From positions 172,550,501 to 172,614,500 of the forward strand of contig CM028131.1 in assembly GCA_016271365.2 (NCBI GenBank): a stretch of DNA of 64,000 nucleotides, written 5' to 3'. This stretch comes from Neoceratodus forsteri (taxonomy: Eukaryota > Chordata > Ceratodontiformes > Ceratodontidae). The notes below the pieces were generated by a model. The model was not told where the DNA came from. It was given only the letters and a program-made list of their open reading frames with translations, and did no database searches. Position numbers and translations under genes: made by a program. Below, one piece after another: positions 21,991 through 33,200 of the stretch (position 1 is the first letter of the stretch; every line of letters starts with the position of its first letter).

Positions 21991-22757
21991 TACACAATAG
22001 ATACAGTAGTTATGATACGAAACTCCTTGAAGCTAAATGAGTAACATTAGCTAGGCAAACAGCAGCAGTGTCATATAATGATTGTCACTGCTAAGTTCAG
22101 TTTGATCACATACATGCAGAATCTCAAATATGTTGGAGCACTGAGCAGCAACATGGCTGGCTGCTGGCTGTTTCCAAGGCAGACTGCAGACTCCTTGGTG
22201 TCCCTTGTGCTATGGTCCTTCATACAGAAGGTAGGGGGGTTCCAGCAAAACAGAGAAGTCCCAGCTTTACAGCTACCCAGTTGGTGGAGCACAGCTGCAC
22301 ATGCAGGCAGCAGTTGGGGGTCTGAGTGTAGTTCACTGCCCATGGATGGATCGATCACAGGGGTAGGGGGGTGGGGCATCTGTTTTAGATCCAAGCTGAA
22401 CTTCACAGTGTCTGAGCTAAACTCATAGTGCACCCAGTGAGGGATACTTTGTTGTTTGAATGCATGGCCATACCGGGGTGGGGGGCGGGGTCCAGGTGCA
22501 GGTTGTAGGATCCCTCTTGTATACCAGGCTCCTGGGTAAGAGAGAGCTTTCCCACAGAAAATTGCAGACTTCGACACAGAGAGGGTTTTGGAGTCACCCA
22601 GATGTTTGATTCTGTGTGACTTCATCTCGCAGTTTGGTCAAGATTTCCTCCAGCTAATGTTATCACTGGGCCTTGCACAAGTGGTTACTGCTGCGACCCA
22701 CCAATATGGCCACACCTTGGACCTAGTATACTAATTGGAGCTTGAGTGAAATAATAA
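21991..22757. other. No recognised element; one long unexplained open frame
   Basis: A 184-codon minus-strand frame runs from 22,625 to 22,071. I recognise no domain, and its proline- and serine-rich composition offers no family clue. No splice or promoter pattern supports it as a gene. Confidence 0.25.
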
Positions 22758-22973
22758 TGGAGGCAGTATAGCGCAGTGGTCTAAGGCTCTGAGTTGCAAA
22801 TTTGGTGACATCCAGCAGACCAGATCTGGGTTTGAATCCCACAGCTTCCACTTGCATACTGTGTGACCCTGAGCAAGTCACTTAACCTCCTTGTGCTCTC
22901 AGGTCGCTCCTGTAAAAAAGCTTTCAGCTTAGTGTGCTATACCTGGTTAAACAACTAAATAAAAAAAATAATC
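22758..22973 (+). repeat. tRNA-derived CORE/MIR-like SINE
   Basis: A-box 'tatagcgcagtgg' (about 22,767-22,779) and B-box 'gggtttgaatccc' (22,828-22,840) form a tRNA-like head. A core with 'gtgtgaccctgagcaagtca' follows (about 22,859-22,879), the hallmark I associate with MIR-type CORE-SINEs. The 3' end 'acctggttaaacaactaaat' plus A-rich tail resembles the L2 tails at 23,475-23,499 and 39,650-39,682. Flanks 'aaataataatg' and 'aaataatcatg' form an imperfect duplication. Confidence 0.8.
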
Positions 22974-23179
22974 ATGAGATTGATCTTGTCAGTTGATTGG
23001 CTTACTGCACTGTAAAGTTCTTATTTGGGGCCTCTCCCATTGTGGAGATGGTACACTATTTCCCTTTAAAAAGTTTATCCCCCAGCAGGACTTCAGACAG
23101 CATTTGACCTCTCGGGTGTGATGGCTGCATGCAGGACTGGATCAGCAGAAGCGTGATAGCCTACAACAAGGCTGTTGCC

Positions 23180-23499
23180 TAGGCCCTTGATTCTGCCCCA
23201 CCAGTTTGTGTACAACCCAGGTCTTTAATATCTCAACTGTGTATCTTGTGAGTCAATCAAATCTGCCAATGAGTGGGTCAATTCACAGATGTCTTTTAAG
23301 TGTATTAACAACTGTTGCTAATTGTTGCGCATTGTTAATTGTTCCCTTTCTAAGGGATGTGTAAAATATTGTCTATGTAATTCTGCAAATGTTACATTTC
23401 TAAGTATCTGTAATTAATTCCGGGTCACCCCTGAAAAAGGGACCATTACTAGTCTCAGTGGGCCTATCTGGTTACCAGAATTAAATAAATAAATACATT
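23180..23499 (+). mobile_element. L2 LINE 3' UTR fragment
   Basis: Ends in 'ctcagtgggcctatctggtt' and (AAAT)n at 23,481-23,499, the typical L2 3' terminus and similar to the L2 at 39,600-39,682. No coding part remains. The left boundary is a guess. Confidence 0.6.
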
Positions 23500-24013
23500 C
23501 TCACTTAAGATCCCTGTGGTTTGACAGGGAGCTTAGGGAGATGAAGGCTTTGGGTCACTGATTAGAGCATTGTTGGTGAAAATCTAGGGCAGATGGGGAC
23601 AGACTGGTTCTGAGAACTCGCTGTGGTGAATGTCAGAGGGCAATCTCTCATAAGAAGTCAGTTTTCCTGTCAGGGGAGATTGCGATGTGGAGAAACTGAC
23701 TGGCTCAGCTCTTCTGGATGGTAGACAGGCTGTTAAATCCTGCCTGTTTCCAACTGATGGAGGTACAGTATTTTCAATTTATTCATTGCAGTCATGGACA
23801 GAGAGGAGTTACTTTTAGAAAATGTCAAACCCCACAAAGAAAAGAAAAATGGATACATTGATGTTTGTCAGAAAATACATTGAATTTGTTACTAAAATAT
23901 ATATATATATATTTTTTTCCCACTGATAAATAATGCTGCTTTAATTGGCAAATCTGTACATACATGATACTCCAGTTTACAACTGGAAGACAAAGTCAGA
24001 AATACACTGCCAT

Positions 24014-24015
<2 letters not shown>

Positions 24016-24066
<51 letters not shown>

Positions 24067-24067
24067 A
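24016..24067. repeat. Compound microsatellite (GT)n-(AG)n
   Basis: About 36 bp of uninterrupted GT followed by about 16 bp of AG. Confidence 0.95.
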
Positions 24068-25118
24068 CAGAAACTGAAATAGAAGAAGGAATAACCGAAG
24101 ACTACATGCACCTACTGCCTCTGGCTGGTAATTTGCCATCACTGCAGGCCGTGATGCCCACACATCTGATTTAGTATGCAGGAATATGTGCTTCAATAAA
24201 AAGATTAAAAAATCTCCCAGAACCAGTCCCACTTGTCTATGCTTTGCACACCAGTGGCTTTCAAAGAAGCAAAGCTTTCTGAAGCTTCAAGAACACAAGA
24301 AGCGGAAAAGAAATTAACTTTTAAGTTACTTTTCAGTTGTGCATGACAGGATCAGGGGGAACAAAGAAACAACAGACGCTGTTTGCAGTCAGCTGGAGTC
24401 CTTAGCTCTAGCAAGACGATAATGAGACTGCTCCCAGACATAAAAGGAAAATCTGACAGAGATGTAAAACTTTGTACTATTATCAGGTCTGGGGCAGATT
24501 GGGTATTAGAATTTTTTTGTGTATGTGTTTAGTTTAAGGAGGAACTGAGATTTCTTGTTATTAGATGTTTATTATCTACTCAAGCTATTAGGTATAAACA
24601 GTGCCTTCACTAAGCTTTAACCAGATACTGTTGCAATTGGAAAACAGTTTTCATGAGTCCCTGACTCAATGGTATATCCCTTTCTCTTGAATATAATTAT
24701 TTATTTTATTTAAAATTTGGTGACTGGGATAGGCATACTGAGTTGGAGCTCGTTTCTAATTATGACACGGGGAAGGGGATATAACGGGTAGTAAAACAGC
24801 AATAACAAAGTGACACCAACACGAGTGTGTACATGAACAATAACATCACAGCAACATTAATGAATTTCGGAGAAAGAGGAAAAAACAATGTAAAATATGT
24901 TATTATTACTATTATTATAATTTTCTTTTTTTTCCATGGCTGTCATACCTCACCCTTCCCCCATATTGCTAATTAGTAACCCCTACTGGGTGAACCTGGT
25001 CCAACTCCAAAACTGCACCAGAGACTAAACAGTAATTTAAGGTTGGAACAGACTCTGGGTCTATCAGAGCAGCCTCCCCTGTCTCAGAATGCTAATTTAA
25101 ATTCTGGATTTTTCTGGG

Positions 25119-25155
25119 TTTTGGAAGGAAGGAAGGAAGGAAGAAAGGAAGGAAG
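25119..25155. repeat. (GGAA)n microsatellite
   Basis: GGAA units with one interruption (gaaa). Confidence 0.9.
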
Positions 25156-25261
25156 TCCAGAAAACAATTCATAGCAAAATATGTATCATGCAGCTGTACT
25201 GCTCTGGTATAAAATGCGTAAATCCATGCAATTCTGTGATTTGTACCAACACAGAAACAGA

Positions 25262-25830
25262 AGATTGTTGGCAGAATAAGACCTCACTGTCTATACAGTC
25301 TGTCTGGTGAAGTGATGCATGCACCCTACGAGTCCATAACCATTCTCCTTCGACCTCATCCTCCCCAGCTTCCTTAATCAGCTTTTTAAGTCTGTCCTAT
25401 TCCCTCTTGAATCCCACCACCATTTCTGTACTGACCAGCTTTGTGGGCTGCCTATTATACTTTTTCACCACCCGATCTCTGTAAAAATACTTTCTAGTGT
25501 CCTTTTTAAACCTACACCCCACCAGTTCCCTGTTGATCCCACTGGTGTACATGTTGCCACGCCCTGTGAACAGCTGTGCCAACTTTGTTTATTCTCTGCA
25601 TGTATTTCTACACATGGATCATGTTCCCTGCTCCCTCCTGGCCTCCAGAGAGTACATGTTGAGGCTTTCCAGTCTGTGCTGTTGTGTTCCATCCTACTGG
25701 CCATGTATCATCTTTTTCTCTGTCCTCTGAACCAGCTCCAGCTCTTTATGTCTTTTCTGAGGTGGGGGCTCCAAAATTGCACACGGTACTCCATGTACTG
25801 TCACACCAGTGTTCAGTACGGCGTAAATGG
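25262..25830 (-). mobile_element. Diverged CR1 3' fragment
   Basis: Minus-strand text corresponds to the CR1 C-terminal region and 3' UTR: 25,690-25,620 encodes a relative of 'LNMYTLE', and 25,582-25,397 contains 'TRKYFYRDRVVKKYNRQP', matching the 'KYFFTERVVDAWNRLP' block of other copies. It is more diverged than its neighbours. Confidence 0.65.
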
Positions 25831-26187
25831 CAGAGGTTTGTGAGTAATGAAAAGTATTTCCCAAATACCATGAATAAAGGGATCTACCACTGGTTGTCAA
25901 CAAAAGTTTTGTCGAACGACCAGAGAGCGAAACCAGCATTTTGCAGTCAGCTGCCAGTTTCGTATTAAAACAAGTGTTTTCTATGGGGAGCATTGCCCCC
26001 GCACCACCCCCCGCCACTTAGGATTGTCAACTCTGAGTCGGTGCTGATTTGGGGGGGGCTGCAGGACCCCCGACAGACAGTGCCAGGTTCCAGTGGGTTC
26101 CCTACAGTGGCATGTCGCTGTTGTCACTGTAGGGGACCGCATTGTCAAAATGTTGCTGACAGTGCAGTATACCGAATAAAGCACTGT
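25831..26187. other. Unassigned sequence with a 44-bp hairpin
   Basis: 26,095-26,140 is a near-perfect inverted repeat built on 'ccctacagtg' and 'cactgtaggg' around a short loop. The surrounding sequence with a C/G homopolymer run is not recognised. Confidence 0.45.
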
Positions 26188-26189
26188 TT

Positions 26190-27190
26190 GTTACTTTGTA
26201 TCCAAATAATGAATAGTGGCATTATTCCTATTTGGGAAATACAATTTAAAAAAGGAAAAAGAAAAGAAACATCCCCCACTCTCCTCCCCAGCCCATCCTT
26301 TAAACACACACAGCCTCCCATTCCTCCACCCTCTGTTAGAATTCTAGCCCCACCCTCCACCCCCACCCACACCCACACCCACAATTTCATAATGTTTTGT
26401 ACTATAAAAAATAAAATACTTCCATGATGGGCAACTGGTCCAACCCACCTGTCTCCATAGCCAGTCACCCTCTTTACCAGTCCTTTCTTGTAAAATAAAG
26501 ATTCCCTCCACCCTGGCATCACCCTTCATCTAAATGTCCTCCCCCATAGCACCCTATTTCTTCTTCAAAGAATGCTGTGTGATGCAGAAGGCGAGCAACA
26601 CACCCCACCCTCCTTCTTGGCTGGCCACCTTCTACTGAATGAAAGTGCTCCCATGTTTACGCACAGTAAAACCCGCTAATCGCCAGTTTTTTTTTTTTTT
26701 CTGTGCACAAGCACAGGGTGTTTTCATTCAGAAAGAAGTAGAAGGCAGCTGGCCTAGGAGGAGGGCTGGTTGTGCTGGTCACCTTCTATGCTGTGCCACA
26801 GCCTTTAAAGAAGAAAACTGGGTTCTGGGGGGAGAAGCATTGGACAGGGTGCTGCCAGGGTTGGGAGGTGGGGGAAATCAGCGGGAAGAGCACTGGATGG
26901 GGTGGGGCCATGGTGGGGAGGTGGGGGAATTGTTATTTTGCAGGAAAGGAGTCCTAAAGATGGCAGTTGGCTATGGAGGCAGATGGGTTATGTCAGTTAC
27001 CCATCATGGGAGATTTTTCTTTTATTACTACAAACATCTATGGAATTGTAGACACTGGGGAAAAGGTGGCTTGAGTAGGGAGAAGGCTTGGGTGTTTATT
27101 ATTTATTTTTTAAAACAAGCACAAGAATAACAAACATGAATAATGGATACCAAATAGTTGGGTCCTGAATACAATATTTTGCCCTAATAT
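26190..27190. repeat. ~1-kb imperfect palindrome
   Basis: Left arm about 26,190-26,667 and right arm about 26,701-27,190 are reverse complements with substitutions and indels, around a ~34-bp centre containing a T13 run. Matching blocks include 'ctgtctccatagcc' (left) with 'ggctatggaggcag' (right), 'ccatgatgggcaac' with 'gttacccatcatgg', and 'actgaatgaaag' with 'cattcagaaag'. It is either a foldback DNA element or two copies of one repeat inserted head to head. Confidence 0.7.
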
Positions 27191-27310
27191 TCAAAATAAG
27201 ATATTTGCCCAGCTCTAGCAAACATACCTTTTTTCTCTCCTGCTGACAGACCTCTTCCCATTGCGTCACAACATTCTATTTATTTTTTCCATCACTTTTA
27301 ACATTGTGAT

Positions 27311-28344
27311 TTCAGGTTGTTGAAAATCACTTGCCAAACAGATCCCTTTCCTGATACAGAAACCTTCAACCCTCCCAGATTGTATTCAGCCACAACATGT
27401 CTGATGCCTGCATGCATGACCTTACACTGTTTAGCAATAAAGCTCAGAACCAGATTCCAGACCTTCAATCATTTCTCCAGCTTCTCCAGATCTTCCTTCA
27501 TCATGCAGATGCGCTCCTCACAATCTACCCTACCACAGAGCTTAGTGTCATCAGGAAACAGGCAGATTTACCCTCTGATACCCTCCCCTATATCAGTGAT
27601 GAATATGTTAAACAGTACCAGCCTGAAAACTGACTCCTGGGGGAACTCACTAGTGACTATGCTCCCCTTTACCAGTACCCTCTGTGCTCTTCCTGTTAGC
27701 CAGTTCCCAACTGACCATGTTAGGCTGATCCCCACCCTGAGATTCCCTAGTTTCATGAATGTCGGCTACTGTGGAACTGAGTCAAATGCCTTGCTTAAGT
27801 CCAGACGCAGCGCTGCCGTGCCTTTATCAATAGCTGTAATAATCCAGTCAAAGAGGTCTATCAGGTTTGTTTGTCAAGATCTGTCTGCCACAAACCTGTA
27901 TTGTATACTGTTCTGTAGACCATTTGCTACCAAGAACTCTGTTAGTTCCTGTTGTAGGATAAATACCTGCAGTCTGCATATTATTGTTGTCAAAGTGACT
28001 GGTCTGTAGTTCATCAGCTCATCCTTTTCACTGTTTATGTGCAGGGGCACAACATCTGCCACTCTCTAGTCTGCAAGCATCTCTTCAGAATCCACTAAGC
28101 AGATGTGCAGATCTGCCAGAGGTGCTGCCATAAACTGTACCATCTCCTTTAGTACCATGGGGTTTATTCCCTGTGGCTTTGGAGATTTGCAAATATTTAG
28201 GAATGTGAGCCCCCTGAAAAGCTTTTCCGTGTCTATCAGCTCCATACACAGATCCGCTCCCCCCCCCCCATCTTGTCTGGTGTTAACTTTTCTGTCTGGT
28301 AGTGGACCATCCTTCTCCTTTACAAATATCAAATAGAAGTAGTA
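27311..28344 (-). pseudogene. CR1 LINE RT fragment
   Basis: Minus-strand RT text. 28,332-28,066 encodes the region before the RT fingers ('LTFLNICKSPKPQGINPMVLKEM'), 28,062-27,874 has 'VVPLHINSEKDELMNYRPVTLT', and 27,756-27,568 has 'LRVGISLTWSVGNWLTGRAQRVLV' and 'PQESVFRLVLFNIFITDIGEG' (the PQGSVLGP block, mutated). Frames are broken, and the C-terminal part below 27,480 is poorly preserved. Confidence 0.75.
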
Positions 28345-28545
28345 GTTTATTATTTAGTATGCTCTCCTCTGGGGCTGGAAGATTGGAAGGTCATAAATTC
28401 AAGCCCCACAGCAGGTACTTTAAGTAATATCCATAGCTGACACTAAAGAGCAGTATGAAGTGTTACTGCAGTGTTGAGGTGCTGTCCTATGCATGAGATG
28501 TTAAACAGAGGTCCCTCCTACCTATCCTGTGATTGTGGATAGGAG
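28345..28545 (+). repeat. tRNA-derived SINE with fish-type central domain
   Basis: B-box-like 'aaattcaagcccc' (28,394-28,406) is followed by 'tagctgacactaaagagcag' and 'catgagatgttaaacagagg'. From memory this order matches SINE families common in sharks, sturgeons and lobe-finned fishes ('gctgacactccagtgcag', then 'gatgagacgttaaaccgagg'). The A-box region is weak and the 3' end is cut by a CR1 fragment. Confidence 0.6.
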
Positions 28546-28836
28546 CCTACCAGATGCGGCAACAGCCAGGAGCTGCAACATCCCAGACTCCCTGCAAAGG
28601 GCATTCCTCAGGCAACTAGTTAAGGAACCCACTTGCGGGGGGGGCAATACTGGACTTGATGCTGCCAAATGGGGACAGTGTTGCTGATGCCACAGTGAGT
28701 GGCCACCTGGGAACTAGTTATCACCATACAGTGTGGCTCAATATAAGAAATGCATCAGAATCGAGCCACACTAAGACAAGGATCCTGGACTTCAGGAAGT
28801 CCGATTTTAAGAAAATGGGAGAATGCCTCATGGATG
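28546..28836 (+). mobile_element. CR1 endonuclease-region fragment
   Basis: Plus-strand text: 28,656-28,841 encodes 'MMLPNGDSVADATVSGHLGTSYHHTVW', the C-terminal endonuclease motif (usually SDH), then 'TKTRILDFRKSDFKKM'. It is truncated at both ends and abuts the minus-strand CR1 at 28,837. Confidence 0.75.
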
Positions 28837-29171
28837 CATAGAAACATAGAATCTGACAGCAGATAAGGGCCGCTTGGCCAACCTAGTCTGCCCATTTCGC
28901 TACCTAATGGATAAGCTGCAGATGCTAGTTAACCAACAGCCTACTTCCTCCTAACCCCTCCCCAACTAGAATTGCCTTATGTCTGTCCCATGCATTCTTG
29001 AATTCCCCCACTGTTTTTGACTCCACGATCTCCTCAGGAAGGCCGTTCCATGCATCCACAACCCTCTCCATGAAAAATACTTCCTCACATTACCTCTGAG
29101 CCATCCCCCTCTGTCTTCAAATTGTGCCCCCTTGTTCTTGCACATTTCTTTTTCTGAAAGATGCTACCCTC

Positions 29172-31690
29172 TTAGACTTTGTTGATTCCCTTGAGGTACT
29201 TGAAAGTTTCTATCATGTGCCCCCTCTCCTTCCTTTCCTCGAGGGTATACATATTAAGCTTCTTTAGTATCTCTTCGTATGTCTTCTGATGTTGACCCTG
29301 CACCATTTTAGTTGCCCTTCTCTGGACAGCCTCCATCCTCTCTATGTCCTTGCAGAGATGGGGTCTCCAGAACTGCATGCAATACTCCAGATGGGGTCTC
29401 ACCAACTGTCTGTACAGAGGGATAACAACTTCCTGTTTTCTACTGGTGATGCCTCTCCCTTTGCATCTCAGTATCCCCTCAACCCTCCTTATTGCCTTCT
29501 TACATTGCTTGCCCACCTTCAGGTCATTTGATATGACTATTCCCAGGTCCCTTTCCATTTCTGTTGATAGTATCTCACCCCCATTGTGTACTCTTCCCCT
29601 TGGTTTTTGTTTCCCAGGTGCATTACTTTGCACTTCTTTGTGTTGAATCTAAGCTACCATACATTTGACCATTCCTCCAACCTTGCCAAGTCCCTTCTCA
29701 TCCTTTCCACCCTACCTTGTGTATCAACCCTGTTGCTGATCTTTGTGTCATCTGCAAAGAGACATATTTTTCCTTCCAGTCCCTCTACAATGTCACTTAT
29801 AAAGACATTAAAGAGGACTGGTCCTAGTACTGAACCGTGTGATACCCTGCTAGTAACCCCCCTTTCTTTAGAGTGGACTCTGTTAACTATTACCCTCTGT
29901 GTCTTGTTATCCAGCCGATTTCTTACCCAGGCTACCACCTTGGGACCCACTCCAAGGCTGGCTAACTTATATATTAATCTTTTGTGTGGGACTGTGTCAA
30001 ATGCCTTGCTAAAGTCTAAGTAGGCCATGTCCACAGTCCCTCCCTGGTCTACTCCTTTGGTCACCCAGTCAAAGAAATCTATTAGATTCATCAGACATGA
30101 CCTTCCCACAGTGAATCCTTGCTGTCTTGGGTCCTGTGCCCTGCTGGACTCCAGGTACTCAACAATTCTTTTCTTCAGAAGTGATTCCATCATTTTCCCT
30201 ACCACTGAGAACAAACTAACAGGTCTGTAGTTTCCTGCCTCTGCCCTGCTCCCACTTTTGTGACGTGGAATCATATCCACCCTCTTCCAGTCCTCAGGTA
30301 TCACCCCATCCTCTCATGATTTGTTAAAGAGGGTAGTCAGTGGTGTCATTAGTTCTACTCTTCGTTCTTTTAGAATTCTGGGGTGATCCTGTCAGGCCCC
30401 ATTGCTTTGTTCACCTTCAGTTTTAGGAATTCTTTCAGAACCTTTTCTTCTGGGAATGGACTGGTATCATTCCCCTATCCAGATTGTTTCTATTGTTTGG
30501 TTTAGGTACTTCCCCCTCCTCTTCTGTTGTGAATACGGAGCAGAAGTATTCATTCAGTATCCCTGCTTTTTCATTGTTACCCTCTGCCCACATTTCCTCC
30601 TCTTTATTAAGCCTTGGTATCCCTCCCTTGGTCTTTCTTCACTCCCTGATATACCTAGAAAAGGTTTTATCGCCCTTCATAACAGAGTTGGTTATCTTTT
30701 CCTCAGTGTTGGGCCTTTGCTATTCTGACTGCCTTCAATGCCTCCTTCTATTTTAACTGATATAGTTCTCTATCCTGCTCCTTCTGTGATTCCTTATAGT
30801 TCTTGAATGCTATCCTTTTCTTCTTAACCTTCACTGCCACCTCTTTTGAGAACCATAGTGGCTTTTTCCTTCATTTTGTTTTGTTGATTTGCTTTACATG
30901 AAGGCTTGTTGCCTCTGTGATGGCAGTTTTGATTTTTTCCCCATTGTTCCTCCACCCCTCCTTCTTGCCTGTTTGCTAGTGCTTTTCTGAGGCACTCTCC
31001 CATTTTGCCAAAGTCAACCCTCCTAAAGTCCAACACCCTTGCTTTTGTATGGCTTGACTCTATAGCTGTGTTTATTGTGAACCACACTGTTTGGTGGCCA
31101 CTTGTTCTCAGATGGCTACCCACTTCTAAATCTGATATCCTCTCCCAACCCACATTTAAGAGTACCAGGTTTAAGATTGCTTCCTCCCAATTGGGTTCTA
31201 ACACTAGCTGTCTGACGCATGTCCCCTGTAGGGCATTGAGAATGACCCTGCTCTTGGATATGGCTGCAGTAAAAGTGTTCCAGTTAACATTTGGCATATT
31301 CAGGTCCTCCGTCAACAACATCTCTCCTTTTTCTGCCATTCTAAAGATTCCTTCTATAATTTCCTTGTCCATTGCCTCCCCCTGAGATGGGGTCTGTAAA
31401 CAACCCCTATGCAGACTATGGTGCCATTTCCTGTCTCCAGGGTGACCCACAGTGCCTCCTCCACTCCCTGTTTACCCTTTAGTTCTGTTGCTTTGATTCC
31501 TTCCCTTATGTAGAGAGCTACTCCTCCTTCTCATTTACCTTCCCTGTCCCTCCTGTAGATGGCTACCCTGGTATGTTGACATCCCAGTCATAGTTCCCTG
31601 TGTACTATGTTTCTATGACTGCCACAATATCCAGGCATCCCTCTTCCATCAAGGCCACTAGTTCAGGGAGCTTGTTACCCAGACTACGGC
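29172..31690 (-). pseudogene. CR1 ORF2 (endonuclease + RT), frame-broken
   Basis: The enzyme that would nick DNA and copy CR1 RNA. Endonuclease piece 31,450-30,824 has 'LLTEDLNMPNVNW' (catalytic D-N block with F changed to L) and ends in 'LRTSGHQTVW' (normally SDH). Its N-terminal part near 31,690 is weak. RT piece 30,304-29,654 (216 codons, uninterrupted) has 'NYRPVSL', 'VDMAYLDFSKAFDTV' with the first catalytic Asp, '[18 protein letters not shown]' (PQG changed to SHG) and 'CLFADDTKI' (FADD codons at 29,747-29,758). Piece 29,633-29,172 overlaps and continues with 'RPHLEYCMQFWRPHLCKDI' and 'YTLEERKERGHMIETFKYLKGINKV', the conserved CR1 C-terminus. Inactive, but a good family reference. Confidence 0.9.
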
Positions 31691-31894
31691 ATTGGTACTC
31701 ATTGCCCTCCATTTTTTGATGGCCTTACCCCTTTTGGGCCAATCCCTTTCCTTACTGCCTATGTCTTTTTGTGGATTTACCCCTGTCCTGCTCCCTGTCG
31801 ACTTCTCTACCTTTGTGTGTACTTTGCTAACTATCCTGTTTTGTTGTGGGGAGGCTGGGATTTCCCTGCTTCCCTTCAGTGCCTTCCCTCTTGG

Positions 31895-32820
31895 CTAGTT
31901 TAAATGCTTGCCAATGAAGCATTTAAACCTATCACCTAGGATCCTGGTTCCCCTCCCAGACAGATGCAGACCATCATGCCAGTATAGGCATGTATCTCTC
32001 CAGGTGAACCCCCAGTCCGCAATGAAGCCAAATCCCTGTGATCCACACCAGGTTTTCAACCAGTCATTGAATCCCATGGTGCAGAGCACCCTAGCCTCAT
32101 CCATGCCATAGACAGATAGCACTTCAGAGAAAGTTACCATACGTGCCACTTGTCTAAGGCCCCTCCCCAATTCCACAAACTCCTGCTGCACTGCTCTGAT
32201 CCCACTTCCAGCCAGGTCATTTGTCCCCAGGTGGACAAAGACATCCAGCCCCTTCCCCCATGCAGCTGCTCCCACGATCCTAAGGATTCACTTCTTGTCC
32301 CTCCAAGCCATGGTGCCGGGCAGGCTCCTTACCTCCCTTTCCCCTCCCTCCCCCACTTCTACCCCACTAACGATTGAGTCCCCCACCAGGAGTTGTTTCC
32401 TTCCCCATGGGGTCCCATGCCACCCTCCTGTGGGTCTCCATTGTGGAGGTTCCCAGCATCCTCCTTGGTCTCCACTGTGGGTGCCTTCATAGAGGAACCA
32501 CGCTCTGCCAGAATAGTGAATGAATCGTGGAGAGGCACAACTGGAGGGATGCACCTCTGCTCCACCATCCACACCCTCCCTGAGACCACCGTGGTCCATC
32601 TGCTCTTCTTTTTTGGCAACTTTGGAGGGAGCTGCTGCAGCCCTGGTGGTCCCTGGGTGGGAGAGGAGGTCCCCCAAATCCTGGCCAACTCAGTCTGGAG
32701 ACGAGCAATCTCCTCCCTCAGCCCAGAGAGGTGCTTGCAGATGGGACAACACCACATCCTCCTGAGCATCTCCTGGAAGACTGCCGCTCTACACTCACTG
32801 CACTGCACCACTCCCATCAT
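31895..32820 (-). pseudogene. CR1 ORF1: zinc-ribbon/coiled-coil plus SGNH esterase
   Basis: Three overlapping frames make up one ORF1. 32,820-32,359 starts 'MMGVVQCSECRAAV' with CxxC at residues 7-10 and 25-28 (about 14 residues apart), a zinc-binding pattern, then 'LREEIARLQTELARIW', a heptad-like coiled coil. 32,677-32,288 contains 'LLVGDSIVSGVEV' (GDS nucleophile block) and 'RSLPGTMAW'. 32,275-31,895 has 'DVFVHLGTNDLAG' (GTND block III) and 'YWHDGLHLSGRGTRIL' (Asp-x-x-His block V). All SGNH catalytic positions are therefore visible. One stop at about 32,285 separates the last two pieces, which share a frame; a frameshift separates the first. The role of the esterase in CR1 mobility is not settled; the protein is thought to bind element RNA. 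Confidence 0.88.
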
Positions 32821-33200
32821 GTCTTATTTGTGGCCCCTCAACTGTTGTTTTGTATGCTTGCTCTTTCCTCTCTCTATTTATTATTTTTTTTATTTTATAA
32901 AATATTTTTTCTGCCTACTTTCCTACTACCCTTAAAGCTCCTGCTCTTCCTGTTCTGGGTCCGGAAGTTCCTCTGTTCCTCAGTAGTCTCCTTCTTATTT
33001 CCTCAGAGTCAGACCTCCAGCAGCTGAGTGGGGGGGGGATGGAGAGCTATTCTTTTCCTTCTAGGATGGTGAGTCTTTTGTGGCTCTGTGACTCACTCCC
33101 TTCCTGCTCCCAAACAGGGAGTTCCTGATGTCAGTCAAATCCTGTGCCTATAAAAGTGGAACTGGCTATGGGTGGGGGGAGTGAGGGAGGGCTATACAGT

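Larger units (their letters stand above)
23500..25260. other. Unassigned, with three microsatellites
   Basis: No gene seen. Simple repeats are (AT)n at about 23,897-23,912, (GT)n then (AG)n at 24,016-24,067, and (GGAA)n at 25,119-25,155. The rest is AT-rich and unrecognised. Confidence 0.4.

Noticed and set aside
22758..22840. Possible tRNA gene
   Set aside because: A and B boxes are present but it continues into a CORE-like domain and A-rich tail, so it is a SINE head.
26361..26383. Telomere-like repeat (CCCACA)n
   Set aside because: The unit is not the vertebrate telomere repeat and there are only a few copies.
27317..28009. 230-codon plus-strand frame
   Set aside because: Antisense of a minus-strand CR1 RT fragment; the minus strand carries the recognisable motifs.
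32393..32935. 180-codon plus-strand frame
   Set aside because: It is the antisense shadow of the CR1 ORF1 on the minus strand.
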